Origin: an uncultured Erythrobacter sp. | GTDB lineage: Bacteria > Pseudomonadota > Alphaproteobacteria > Sphingomonadales > Sphingomonadaceae | Reading direction: 5' to 3' | NCBI GenBank assembly: GCA_947493165.1 | Contig: CANLPY010000001.1 | Location: forward strand, 1,464,501-1,528,500 | Length of the DNA stretch: 64,000 nt | Part shown: one piece after another, positions 31,284 through 39,809 of the stretch | Layout of the letters: the number at the start of each line of letters is the position of its first letter | Position numbering within the stretch: position 1 is the first letter of the stretch | The notes under the pieces: generated by a model | The model's input: only the letters and a program-made list of their open reading frames with translations | Databases searched by the model: none | What the model was told of the DNA's origin: nothing | Made by a program: the position numbers and the translations under genes

Positions 31284-31840
31284 CGCAGCATCCCATCTCG
31301 CTTGGAGGAGTGCATCACGCCGCCTATCGCTGCAGAGACGCCAAGCAAACTGTTGAATGGTATGGGCGCGTTCTCGGCATGGAATACACCACCGCCTTTG
31401 CCGAGGATCATGTGCCCTCTACGGGCGCCTATGATCCCTACATGCATGTCTTCCTCGATGCGGGGAACGGCAATATCTTGGCCTTTTTCGAGCTGCCCAA
31501 TCAGCCACAGATGGGCAAAGATCCCAACACGCCTCAATGGGTTCAGCACCTCGCCTTTCGGGTTGCATCGGAAGCTGAATTGCTGAGCGCCAAAGAGCAT
31601 ATCGAAGCGCAGGGGATCGACGTTCTCGGCCCGACCCATCACGGCATATTCAAATCGATCTATTTCTTCGATCCCAACGGCCACCGGGTTGAACTCGCCG
31701 CAGATATCGGCACTGACGAGCAATATGCCGAACTCAAGCGGGTCGCGCCGATGATGCTCAATGAATGGTCGGAAACCAAGAAAGCGCCGCGCCATGCCGA
31801 TTGGCTGCACGAACTTGCCCGGAAAGAACACGAATCATGA
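31280..31840 (+). CDS. VOC-superfamily protein (glyoxalase/extradiol-dioxygenase-like, single domain)
   Basis: GGVHHAAYRCRDAKQTVEWYGRVLGM, QHLAFRV, FFDPNGHRVELAAD; putative H/H/E ligands; ATGA coupling with DUF2783 gene. Confidence 0.85.
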   Translation: MTQHPISLGGVHHAAYRCRDAKQTVEWYGRVLGMEYTTAFAEDHVPSTGAYDPYMHVFLDAGNGNILAFFELPNQPQMGKDPNTPQWVQHLAFRVASEAELLSAKEHIEAQGIDVLGPTHHGIFKSIYFFDPNGHRVELAADIGTDEQYAELKRVAPMMLNEWSETKKAPRHADWLHELARKEHES

Positions 31841-32847
31841 AACTAGCCACGCTGAATGACGGCACGCGCGACGGCAAGCTGGTCGTTGTTTCCAAAGACC
31901 TAACGCGCTGCTGCGCAGCGGGCTATATGGCGCCTACGATGCAATCGGCGCTGGATGATTGGGAGCGGATCGCACCGCAATTGGAGGTGCTCGCCACGGA
32001 TGTCGAGCATCAAACCGTACCGTGCGAAAGGTTCCACGAACGCGAAGCGCATTCGCCGCTGCCGCGCGCTTACCAATGGGCGGACGGGTCGGCCTACATC
32101 AATCACGTTGAGCTGGTGCGCAAAGCGCGCGGTGCCGAGGTGCCAGAGAGCTTCTACTCCGATCCGCTGATGTATCAGGGCGGGTCTGACACCTTCCTGC
32201 CGCCGCGCGCGGATATTCCGCTAGGCGATGCGGCCTGGGGCTGCGACATGGAAGGCGAGGTCGCAGTTATCACTGATGACGTGCCGATGGGTGTGTCTGC
32301 CGAAGATGCTGCTGGTCACATCAAGCTGGTGATGCTGGTGAATGATGTGTCCCTGCGCGGACTGATCCCGGGCGAGCTTGCCAAGGGCTTCGGGTTCTTT
32401 CAGTCCAAGCCATCCTCTGCATTCTCACCTGTCGCCGTCACGCCGGACGAACTCGGCGATGTGTGGAAAGATAGCCTGATTCATCTGCCGCTGATGGTTG
32501 ACTACAACGGCGAACCATTTGGCCGCGCTGAGGCGGCAGAGGATGCAACCTTCAACCTCGCGCAGCTGGTCGCCCATGCGGCGAAGACCCGCGCTTTAGG
32601 GGCAGGCGCGATTGTCGGATCGGGCACAGTCTCCAACAAGGGTGCAGATGGCGGACCGGGTAAGCCGGTCAGCGAAGGCGGCCTTGGCTATTCCTGCATT
32701 GCGGAAATCCGCATGATCGAAACGATCGCTGATGGCGAGGCGACCACGCGCTTCATGCAGCCGGGTGATAGCGTGAAAATTGAGATGCGCGATGCAGACA
32801 ACCACTCAATCTTCGGCGCGATTGAGCAAAATGTGGTCGCGGTCTAG
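31837..32847 (+). CDS. fumarylacetoacetate (FAA) hydrolase family protein
   Basis: CDMEGEVAVITDDVP, FGFFQSKPSSAFSPVAVTPDELG, GAGAIVGSGTVSNKG; ATGA overlap with the VOC gene. Confidence 0.88.
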   Translation: MKLATLNDGTRDGKLVVVSKDLTRCCAAGYMAPTMQSALDDWERIAPQLEVLATDVEHQTVPCERFHEREAHSPLPRAYQWADGSAYINHVELVRKARGAEVPESFYSDPLMYQGGSDTFLPPRADIPLGDAAWGCDMEGEVAVITDDVPMGVSAEDAAGHIKLVMLVNDVSLRGLIPGELAKGFGFFQSKPSSAFSPVAVTPDELGDVWKDSLIHLPLMVDYNGEPFGRAEAAEDATFNLAQLVAHAAKTRALGAGAIVGSGTVSNKGADGGPGKPVSEGGLGYSCIAEIRMIETIADGEATTRFMQPGDSVKIEMRDADNHSIFGAIEQNVVAV

Positions 32848-32902
32848 GTAGACGTTAGAAGGCTATACCCGGTTGATCTGGCGGGCAATTGGGGAACTGT
32901 AA

Positions 32903-34210
32903 GTGAACCGAGATACGCAAACTCACCCCCCTGTCACCCGATTCCAGATTACCGCGCTGCTGGCGCTTGCGTGCCTCAACATGCAGGATGGCTTTGATAT
33001 TCTCGCGATTTCTTTCGCGGCCAGTGCGATCACTGAGGATTGGGGCCTGTCCAGCTCTGCACTGGGTATCGCGTTGAGCGCCAGCCTGTTTGGAATGATG
33101 ATCGGGGCGATGGCTTTAAGTCCGCTGGCGGACCGTATTGGGCGCAAATATGTTGCCATAATTGGCCTTATCCTGTCCGGCACTGGCATGATCATCGCGG
33201 CAATCGCGCCCTCGATTGATGTATTGTTGATAGGCCGGGCTATCACCGGCATTGGCGTGGGCGGCATATTGGTTAGCCTGAACACGCTGGTCGCAGAGTT
33301 TGCGGGGGAGCGATATCGCGGGGCCGCAGTGGCAATATTCCAGCTCGGCTTTCCAATGGGCGCTTTCTTGTCCGGTTTTGCGGTCGCATGGCTGATAGAT
33401 CTTGGCGACTGGCGCTATGTCTTTGCGTTTGGTGCGCTCACATCATTCATCTTCATTCCGGTTGTGATGGCATTGCCTGAATCGATGGATTTCCTAGCGC
33501 AAAGCGGTAGGCCAGATGCACTGGCGAAAATCAATAAGACCCGCAGTCGTTTGAAACTGCCACCATTGGAAAGCTTGCCCGCGAAATCTGTAAACCCTTC
33601 GCGCTCAGCCTTGCAGCAAGTTAGACAGCTGTTTGCGCGCCAGTATGTCGTTCGCACTCTGTTGATCTGGACTGCATTCTTCATGTTGCTCAGCACGCTC
33701 TATTTCGCTTTGAGCTGGACGCCGCGCATTCTGGTGGAGCTTGGATTTAGCGAGGATAGCGGCAATCAAGCGGGCCGATTGATCAATCTGGTCGGGATGC
33801 CTGGGATCGCTCTTATCGGATTGACCAGCACTTTCGTGCGTCCGTCACTGGTGACGACCTTCTATCTCGCTACTCTTACAGTCTTGCTGATAATATTAGG
33901 CGCGAATAATCATTCACTGACTGCGATTATGCTGCTCATTTCCGCAGTCGGTTTTTCGGTGCATGGGTCGATGATCGGACTCTATGCGACCGCCCCGGCG
34001 CTATACCCTGCGCATATCAGGGCAACCGGTATGGGTTGGGCCATCGGGTTGAGCAGGCTTGGCGCTGTTGTCGGCCCGGCGCTTGCGGGGTTCCTGCTTG
34101 ATGCTGGCTGGTCAGCGCAGCAGCTTTTTCAAGCATTTGCCATGCCGGCCTTGATGGCTTCCATCGGCGTGTTCTGCCTTTGGAGAGAGGAAAGACGGGC
34201 CCAGATTTGA
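32903..34210 (+). CDS. MFS transporter (aromatic acid:H+ symporter-like)
   Basis: 12-TM MFS; MQDGFDILAISFAASAI, LSPLADRIGRKYVAIIG, ATGMGWAIGLSRLGAVVGPALAGFLL. Confidence 0.88.
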   Translation: MNRDTQTHPPVTRFQITALLALACLNMQDGFDILAISFAASAITEDWGLSSSALGIALSASLFGMMIGAMALSPLADRIGRKYVAIIGLILSGTGMIIAAIAPSIDVLLIGRAITGIGVGGILVSLNTLVAEFAGERYRGAAVAIFQLGFPMGAFLSGFAVAWLIDLGDWRYVFAFGALTSFIFIPVVMALPESMDFLAQSGRPDALAKINKTRSRLKLPPLESLPAKSVNPSRSALQQVRQLFARQYVVRTLLIWTAFFMLLSTLYFALSWTPRILVELGFSEDSGNQAGRLINLVGMPGIALIGLTSTFVRPSLVTTFYLATLTVLLIILGANNHSLTAIMLLISAVGFSVHGSMIGLYATAPALYPAHIRATGMGWAIGLSRLGAVVGPALAGFLLDAGWSAQQLFQAFAMPALMASIGVFCLWREERRAQI

Positions 34211-34459
34211 CCTTGAGGTCGACCGTACTGGCCGTGCTGAATATTTAGTCCAACCAAGGAAGCAACGGATCGCTAAGATCTGCTTCTGATTGAAAGGTCG
34301 CTTAAGACCGATCTTCGGGAAATTCGGGCGTGAATTTCTAGGTCATTTCGTCTCGACCATCGCCACAACGGATTTCCAGCTCCGCAAAGTCCCACGATTG
34401 CGAGCACAATTTCTCCTCCTCCAAAGGAGGTGATCAGCATCATCATTCGAAGAAAAAGG

Positions 34460-34535
34460 TGGTGAGCCCTGCTGGGTTCGAACCAGCGACCTACTGATTA
34501 AAAGTCAGTTGCTCTACCAACTGAGCTAAGGGCCC
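34460..34535 (-). tRNA. tRNA-Lys (anticodon TTT)
   Basis: GGGCCCTTAGCTCAGTTGGTAGAGCAACTGACTTTTAATCAGTAGGTCGCTGGTTCGAACCCAGCAGGGCTCACCA; cloverleaf, encoded CCA. Confidence 0.97.
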
Positions 34536-34578
34536 CCAAGGGGTGTTCGGCTTAGTTGGTTCTTGCCGAACGGAGCGC

Positions 34579-35073
34579 TCACCTAGTCAGGGTGCGCGGG
34601 CGGGTCAAGCGTGCATTGAGTTGTCGGAGCGTAAAGTCGGTTATCGGATCGCGCCAATGACCGGCAATCTCGCTCGCTGGGCCAATGACAAAGCTTCGCT
34701 CACTAAAGCGAGGATGCGGAATAGAAAGCTCTTCGCTCGCCCAAATTCCGCCGCTCCAAAGCACAATATCAAGGTCCAGCGCGCGGGCTCGCCAACGCTG
34801 CCCATACCGTCGGCGACCAAACTCAGCTTCGATCGAAAGCAAAGCCTCCAAGGTGGCACTTGGGCTTAGTTTATTTTCAAGCACAGCCGCCGCATTCGCA
34901 TAGATTCGCTGCGAAGGGCCCACGGGCACGCTGTCTATGATTCGCGACGCAGCTTTAACGTCACCAATGTCGCTAAGCGCACAGATTGCCGTGCGCAAAA
35001 CTTCGCGCGGCAATCCAAATTTGGGTACGCGCATGTTTGAACCCAGCGCAATAAGGTAGGTGTGTTCGGTCAA
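34579..35073 (-). CDS. folK: 2-amino-4-hydroxy-6-hydroxymethyldihydropteridine pyrophosphokinase
   Basis: YLIALGSNMR, RRYGQRWRARALDLDIVLW, LSIPHPRFSERSFVIGP. Confidence 0.92.
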   Translation of the reverse strand: MTEHTYLIALGSNMRVPKFGLPREVLRTAICALSDIGDVKAASRIIDSVPVGPSQRIYANAAAVLENKLSPSATLEALLSIEAEFGRRRYGQRWRARALDLDIVLWSGGIWASEELSIPHPRFSERSFVIGPASEIAGHWRDPITDFTLRQLNARLTRPRTLTR

Positions 35074-35933
35074 ATGTCTTCGGCAATCCGGCCATATAGC
35101 TGCGGTCGGCGGTCACGAAAAAAGCCCATGCCAGCGCGGTGTTTCGCTGCACGCGCCAAATCCAGTTCCGCCACCAAAACACCGCTCTCAATAGCGCCGA
35201 ATTCAGCGACAAGATCGCCCCACTCATTCGATATGAAAGAATGCCCGTAAAAGTTTTGCTCAGCCTCATCAGGCCCCTCTGCACCGATGCGATTCGATGC
35301 GACAACAGGCATACAATTGGAAACCGCATGACCCATCATCGCCCGGCGCCACATCCGGCTGGTGTCGAGCTCAGCATCATAGGGCTCTGATCCGATTGCC
35401 GTGGGATAAAGAAGCACTTCAGCGCCTTGCAACGCCATAACCCGCGCAGCTTCTGGATACCATTGGTCCCAGCAAATTCCAACGCCGACCTTTGCATCGC
35501 AAACATCCCAAACCTTCAAACCATCATTGCCAGGGCGGAAATAGAATTTTTCCTCATAGCCGGGGCCATCAGGAATATGGCTCTTGCGATAAGTGCCTTG
35601 AACATCACCGTTCGGGCCAATCATGGCGATGGTGTTGTAATAGTGGTGCCCGTCACGCTCGAAAAAGCTGGTCGGAATGGTAACTTTGAATTTGGCTGCC
35701 AGATCGCGCATCGCGATGACGCTGGGATGCTGCAGTGTCGGGCGAGCGAGCGCAAACAGCTCTTCGTCCTCTACGCGGCAGAAATAGGGGCCTGAAAACA
35801 ATTCCGGCGGCAGGATAAGCTGCGCGCCTTTATTGGCAGCATCCTCCACCAGCGCGGCAACGGCATTGATGTTGCTTGCTTCATCTTCGCGAGCGAGGGA
35901 AAGCTGTAAGGCGGCGACGGTGAGCATAGTCAT
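35070..35933 (-). CDS. aguB: N-carbamoylputrescine amidase-like nitrilase-family hydrolase
   Basis: LILPPELFSGPYFCRVEDEELFALA, YRKSHIPDGPGYEEKFYFRPGN, VGVGICWDQWYPEAARVMAL. Confidence 0.88.
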   Translation of the reverse strand: MTMLTVAALQLSLAREDEASNINAVAALVEDAANKGAQLILPPELFSGPYFCRVEDEELFALARPTLQHPSVIAMRDLAAKFKVTIPTSFFERDGHHYYNTIAMIGPNGDVQGTYRKSHIPDGPGYEEKFYFRPGNDGLKVWDVCDAKVGVGICWDQWYPEAARVMALQGAEVLLYPTAIGSEPYDAELDTSRMWRRAMMGHAVSNCMPVVASNRIGAEGPDEAEQNFYGHSFISNEWGDLVAEFGAIESGVLVAELDLARAAKHRAGMGFFRDRRPQLYGRIAEDI

Positions 35934-35949
35934 GTCGCCGCCTTTAAGC

Positions 35950-36780
35950 TTAGTCTGCTTTCTTGAAAAGCAGCGTCATACGGTCACTTTCACCAATCGC
36001 GATGTAATCGTTGCGGCGTGGGTCATCTTCGCCAGTCACAAGGACTGGTGGCAGTGTCCACACACCGCGCTCCCAATTCGCTGGGTCTTTCGCGTTAGCG
36101 TTAATCTCACTGCTAGCAGCAAGTTCAAATCCCGCGGCGGCGAATACCGCGATGACGCGCTCAGGATGAACATAGCCAGGGACTGGGTTATAATCGTCAA
36201 AACTGGAGCCAGCCGGAGCGCGGTGCTGCACCACTCCGACCATACCATCATCGGTGAGCATGCGGCGCACAGTGCCCAAAACTTCGTCTGCACGATTGCC
36301 GTTAAACAAACCGTGCATCGAGCGGAAAATCACCACACGATCGACCGTTCCTTCAATTTCCTCAGGCATTTCGTCGGTTTCAAACGCCGTTATTTCACCG
36401 GGGTCGACCGCGAGCGCATCGGCAACACTAGAAGTGAAGTTTTCGGTCCAGCCTTTGGCCCGCGCTTCTTGTGCACGGTCACGATATTGGCGACCATCAC
36501 TGTCTTGGTTTATCGCGATATAACGACCTTGCGGAATGATCCATGGAGCCAACACGCGAGTGTACCAGCCGCCTCCAGGCCCGTACTCAGCCACAGTCAT
36601 GGTCGGCTCAATTTGGAAAAATGCCAGTGTTTCTGCCGGATTACGGTATTGGTCGCGGGCGCGATCATTATCGCGGCGCTCATCCGCAAGCACTTCGGTC
36701 AGCGTCGGCGTATGATCATCTGCTGTAGCTGGAACAGCCAGTGCAAATGCGGCGAGCGGTGCGAGAAATAGGGATTTCAT
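35950..36780 (-). CDS. predicted exported SAM-dependent methyltransferase-like protein
   Basis: Signal peptide MKSLFLAPLAAFALAVPATADD; VAEYGPGGGWYTRVLAPWI glycine motif. Confidence 0.75.
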   Translation of the reverse strand: MKSLFLAPLAAFALAVPATADDHTPTLTEVLADERRDNDRARDQYRNPAETLAFFQIEPTMTVAEYGPGGGWYTRVLAPWIIPQGRYIAINQDSDGRQYRDRAQEARAKGWTENFTSSVADALAVDPGEITAFETDEMPEEIEGTVDRVVIFRSMHGLFNGNRADEVLGTVRRMLTDDGMVGVVQHRAPAGSSFDDYNPVPGYVHPERVIAVFAAAGFELAASSEINANAKDPANWERGVWTLPPVLVTGEDDPRRNDYIAIGESDRMTLLFKKAD

Positions 36781-36948
36781 ATTGGAGCCTCTTTGGTGGA
36801 GTGTTTACATTAGGGAAACAGATAGGATCGTTCTTAGCTCCCGGAAAAGTGAAAACAAGCACAGCTTGAACCAAAAACTGCTTTCAGCCCACCGATGACA
36901 AAGCGCGACCGGCTTCCTATCTTTTCTGGGAACAAGGAGATATTATCG

Positions 36949-37494
36949 ATGGAACAGGCAATTATTGCTGGTGGCTGTTTTTGGTGCACAGAGGCCGTGT
37001 TTCGTGACGTCGTTGGCGTTACCGAGGTTGAGAGTGGCTATATCGGAGGCACTAAAGCGAACCCGACATACAAGGAGGTTTGCACTGGCAACACTGGCCA
37101 TGCAGAAGGCATCCGGGTCACCTTCGATACCGACACGATCAGCCTACCCGAAATCTACGACGTATTTCTTGGCACCCATGATCCAACCCAGATGAATCGC
37201 CAAGGCAATGATGTTGGCACACAATACCGTAGTGCGATCTTTCCCCTTAATGCTGATCAACGCGAGGCGGCGCAGGCCGCGATTGGTCGTTGGAATGCGG
37301 AAAACGGTGCGAGGGCCGTTACTACAATCGAAGGTTTTGATGGTGAGGAGCAAGCTGCAGATTGGTATGCGGCGGAGGGCTATCATCAGGAATATTGGGA
37401 AGGCGAAGGACAGCGCAATCCCTATTGCCAAGCCACCATCCCCCCCAAACTCATGAAATTGCGCAAGAGCTTTCAAAGCAAAGTGAAAGCGTGA
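36949..37494 (+). CDS. msrA: peptide-methionine (S)-S-oxide reductase
   Basis: AGGCFWCTEAVFRDVVGVTEVESGYIGG; AAGGAGA ribosome site upstream of ATG 36949. Confidence 0.95.
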   Translation: MEQAIIAGGCFWCTEAVFRDVVGVTEVESGYIGGTKANPTYKEVCTGNTGHAEGIRVTFDTDTISLPEIYDVFLGTHDPTQMNRQGNDVGTQYRSAIFPLNADQREAAQAAIGRWNAENGARAVTTIEGFDGEEQAADWYAAEGYHQEYWEGEGQRNPYCQATIPPKLMKLRKSFQSKVKA

Positions 37495-37507
37495 TCCGGA
37501 ACTAGCA

Positions 37508-38338
37508 GTGAAGCTCAACCGATCCTACACCTCGCTGCACACAGTGCAGACCGATGGATCGGTCAGCTTCGCATGCTCTACAGACCAGGCCGAATGGCCT
37601 TGGCTAGCGCTGCCGCCGCAGCATCCAATTGTCATTCAGACACAGAATTTCTGGACCAGCGTAGGCGCGACTCGAGCACTTGCTGAACACGAAGATGACA
37701 AATGGAGCGCGCTCACTTGGACCGATTGGACGCTGGGTGATCATAGCGCCGGACAAGCGACGCGGGGCCATTTTTCGAGAACAGGAGGCGGCGATGAGCT
37801 TAGCTTTACTATCAAGCTTTTCGATGAACAGAACCGGCTGATCGCGGCCATCAATGGCAAAGGTGTGGTGTTTCGCACGCGTAATTTTGAGAAATGGCGC
37901 GAAGGTTCGAAGACATCTGCAAAGAAGAAGACGAGCGACGAAGGCGCCTTTCAATACGCCGAGCGCGACTTGCTGGGCCTGTCTAAGCAGGAACAGCCCC
38001 TGATTGCATCGCTCGTCGAAACGAATGGCATTCTTTCATCCAGCGCGCTCATCACCAAGGCCAACGGTTTGATGCCTGGTCACCCCTATTTCAGCGGCTC
38101 AGGCGATCACGTGAACGCGCCCCATCTTGCTGAGCTTGGACGGCAAACCGTCAACCTGCTTTGCGAGGGAGAGACGATCCAAATCACCAACGGTGAAATG
38201 GACATGCATCGCTACATTGAATTGGGCACACCCATTGCGATTGTTGCCGGTCAAGTGGATGGAAATGCAGTCACGCTGCGCGTCAGTCAGCTAAACCGAT
38301 CTTGCGCAACACTTAGAATGAAATGGATCGCCTCCTAA
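37508..38338 (+). CDS. hypothetical protein, possible hotdog-fold/AfsA-like
   Basis: Long ORF after msrA; MPGHPYFSGSGDHVNAPHLAELGRQ resembles AfsA/thioesterase-type active-site segment (weak, by eye). Confidence 0.6.
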   Translation: MKLNRSYTSLHTVQTDGSVSFACSTDQAEWPWLALPPQHPIVIQTQNFWTSVGATRALAEHEDDKWSALTWTDWTLGDHSAGQATRGHFSRTGGGDELSFTIKLFDEQNRLIAAINGKGVVFRTRNFEKWREGSKTSAKKKTSDEGAFQYAERDLLGLSKQEQPLIASLVETNGILSSSALITKANGLMPGHPYFSGSGDHVNAPHLAELGRQTVNLLCEGETIQITNGEMDMHRYIELGTPIAIVAGQVDGNAVTLRVSQLNRSCATLRMKWIAS

Positions 38339-38341
38339 GGT

Positions 38342-39577
38342 TTAAGGCTTTGACCAGCGCGCGATGAAAAAGCCGTCCATTCCGCCTTCTTCGTTGAGGA
38401 TGCCGGGATGGATCCTAAGCCAGCCTTGATCGGTAGGTGCAAGGTCGCCGGGAAGTTCAGCCGAAGTTATTGGCGAGCGCTCCAACGCAACCTTTTCGGC
38501 CTGATCCTCACCTTCTTCAGCCTCTAGCGAACACACAGCGTAAACCAAAACGCCGCCCGGCTTAAGCCAACCAGACGCTCGTTCAATCAACGCGCTTTGC
38601 AGCTCGATCATCTCAGCGATTTGACGCCCCCCGATCCGGTGCAAAACATCAGGATGGCGGCGACACGTCCCCGTTGCTGTGCAAGGCGCATCCAGCAAGA
38701 TGGCGTCGAATTGATGCTTAGGCTCCCACGTCAATGCATCAGCGCGAACAGGTGATGCCTTCAGCCCGGTGCGTTTCAAGTTTTCTTTCAGCAAGCCCAA
38801 CCGGCGCTTGCTTAGGTCCAGCGCGGTCACCTTCCAACCTGCTGCGGCCAATTGCATCGTTTTACCGCCGGGCGCCGCGCACAAATCGAGCGCATGCTTG
38901 CCCTCGCCTTTGCCCAGCAAACTCGCTGGAATTTGCGCGGCGAGATCTTGCACCCACCAATCACCTTCTGTGAAGCCAGGAAGCTCTTCTATCCGCGTCC
39001 CGCGCGGCAGGCGCAAATGCCCCGGTGCAAGCGAGACACCGCCCATGGCAACCGCTTGCTTATCTGTCTGCGCGGCGTCTTTCAGACGCAAATCAAGTTC
39101 GGGCGGATCAGCGAGGCCCGCAGCAATCTCATCAGCTCTACCACCCCACCTCTCAGCTGCACGCTCAGGCAAAGTCGGCATTGCAGGCAGCGTTGGTTCT
39201 TGCTTCACCACCGTAGAGAAGACACCGTGCGCCAAACGCCTTGGCCCGCCAGACAATAATGGCAGTCCGGTTGCGATCACAGCATGGGGCGGCGTTCCCA
39301 ATCGAAGCGCTTGTGCCAGCATCAGCCGCAGCACGCTGCGCGGTTTCGCATCATCAGGCAAACGCTTCTTCGTCTCGCTGTCAATCAGTGCGTCGAGATC
39401 GGTCAACCACCGCAGCGCCTCGCTAACAATTGCACGTGCCAGCGCTTTGTCCTCGCTCGTATGCAGTTTGCGTGTAGCTGCACCCTCGGCCTGTTCGAGA
39501 GTTTCTCCGCGACGCATGACAGCATCGAGCATTTGCAACGCTGCACGGCGGGCTGGAAGTCCTGGAATACCTGACAT
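38342..39577 (-). CDS. rsmB: RsmB/NOP family 16S rRNA (cytosine-C5) methyltransferase
   Basis: ALDLCAAPGGKTMQLAA, ILLDAPCTATGTCRRHPDV, VYAVCSLEAEEGEDQ. Confidence 0.93.
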   Translation of the reverse strand: MSGIPGLPARRAALQMLDAVMRRGETLEQAEGAATRKLHTSEDKALARAIVSEALRWLTDLDALIDSETKKRLPDDAKPRSVLRLMLAQALRLGTPPHAVIATGLPLLSGGPRRLAHGVFSTVVKQEPTLPAMPTLPERAAERWGGRADEIAAGLADPPELDLRLKDAAQTDKQAVAMGGVSLAPGHLRLPRGTRIEELPGFTEGDWWVQDLAAQIPASLLGKGEGKHALDLCAAPGGKTMQLAAAGWKVTALDLSKRRLGLLKENLKRTGLKASPVRADALTWEPKHQFDAILLDAPCTATGTCRRHPDVLHRIGGRQIAEMIELQSALIERASGWLKPGGVLVYAVCSLEAEEGEDQAEKVALERSPITSAELPGDLAPTDQGWLRIHPGILNEEGGMDGFFIARWSKP

Positions 39578-39638
39578 ATGACGCCGCCCCTAGCCGCGTT
39601 AGAAACCAAGCGCCAGTTAGTGCGTTGTCTTCAGTGAT

Positions 39639-39809
39639 ATGACCAAAGAAAAATCCAAAGCCACCCAAAACTTCGAAAAGCCAGCGCACTGGACGAATGA
39701 ACCAGCACCCGAACCAAAGGCCGTCGATCCACTAAAGGATGAGCCGCGCGAGCTTTCGCCCACTCGCTACGGAGATTGGGAAGGCAAAGGTATTGCTTGG
39801 GATTTCTAA
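39639..39809 (+). CDS. DUF1674 protein (succinate dehydrogenase assembly factor 4-like)
   Basis: MTKEKSKATQNFEKPAHWTNEPAPEPKAVDPLKDEPRELSPTRYGDWEGKGIAWDF; C-terminal RYGDWExKGxxxDF motif; absent from the supplied ORF track because of length. Confidence 0.85.
   Translation: MTKEKSKATQNFEKPAHWTNEPAPEPKAVDPLKDEPRELSPTRYGDWEGKGIAWDF

Noticed and set aside
35833-36771. 312-aa plus-strand ORF opposite aguB and the methyltransferase-like gene
   Set aside because: Antisense to two motif-supported genes; no recognisable domain
38769-39581. 270-aa plus-strand ORF opposite rsmB
   Set aside because: Ser/Arg/Pro-rich shadow of rsmB
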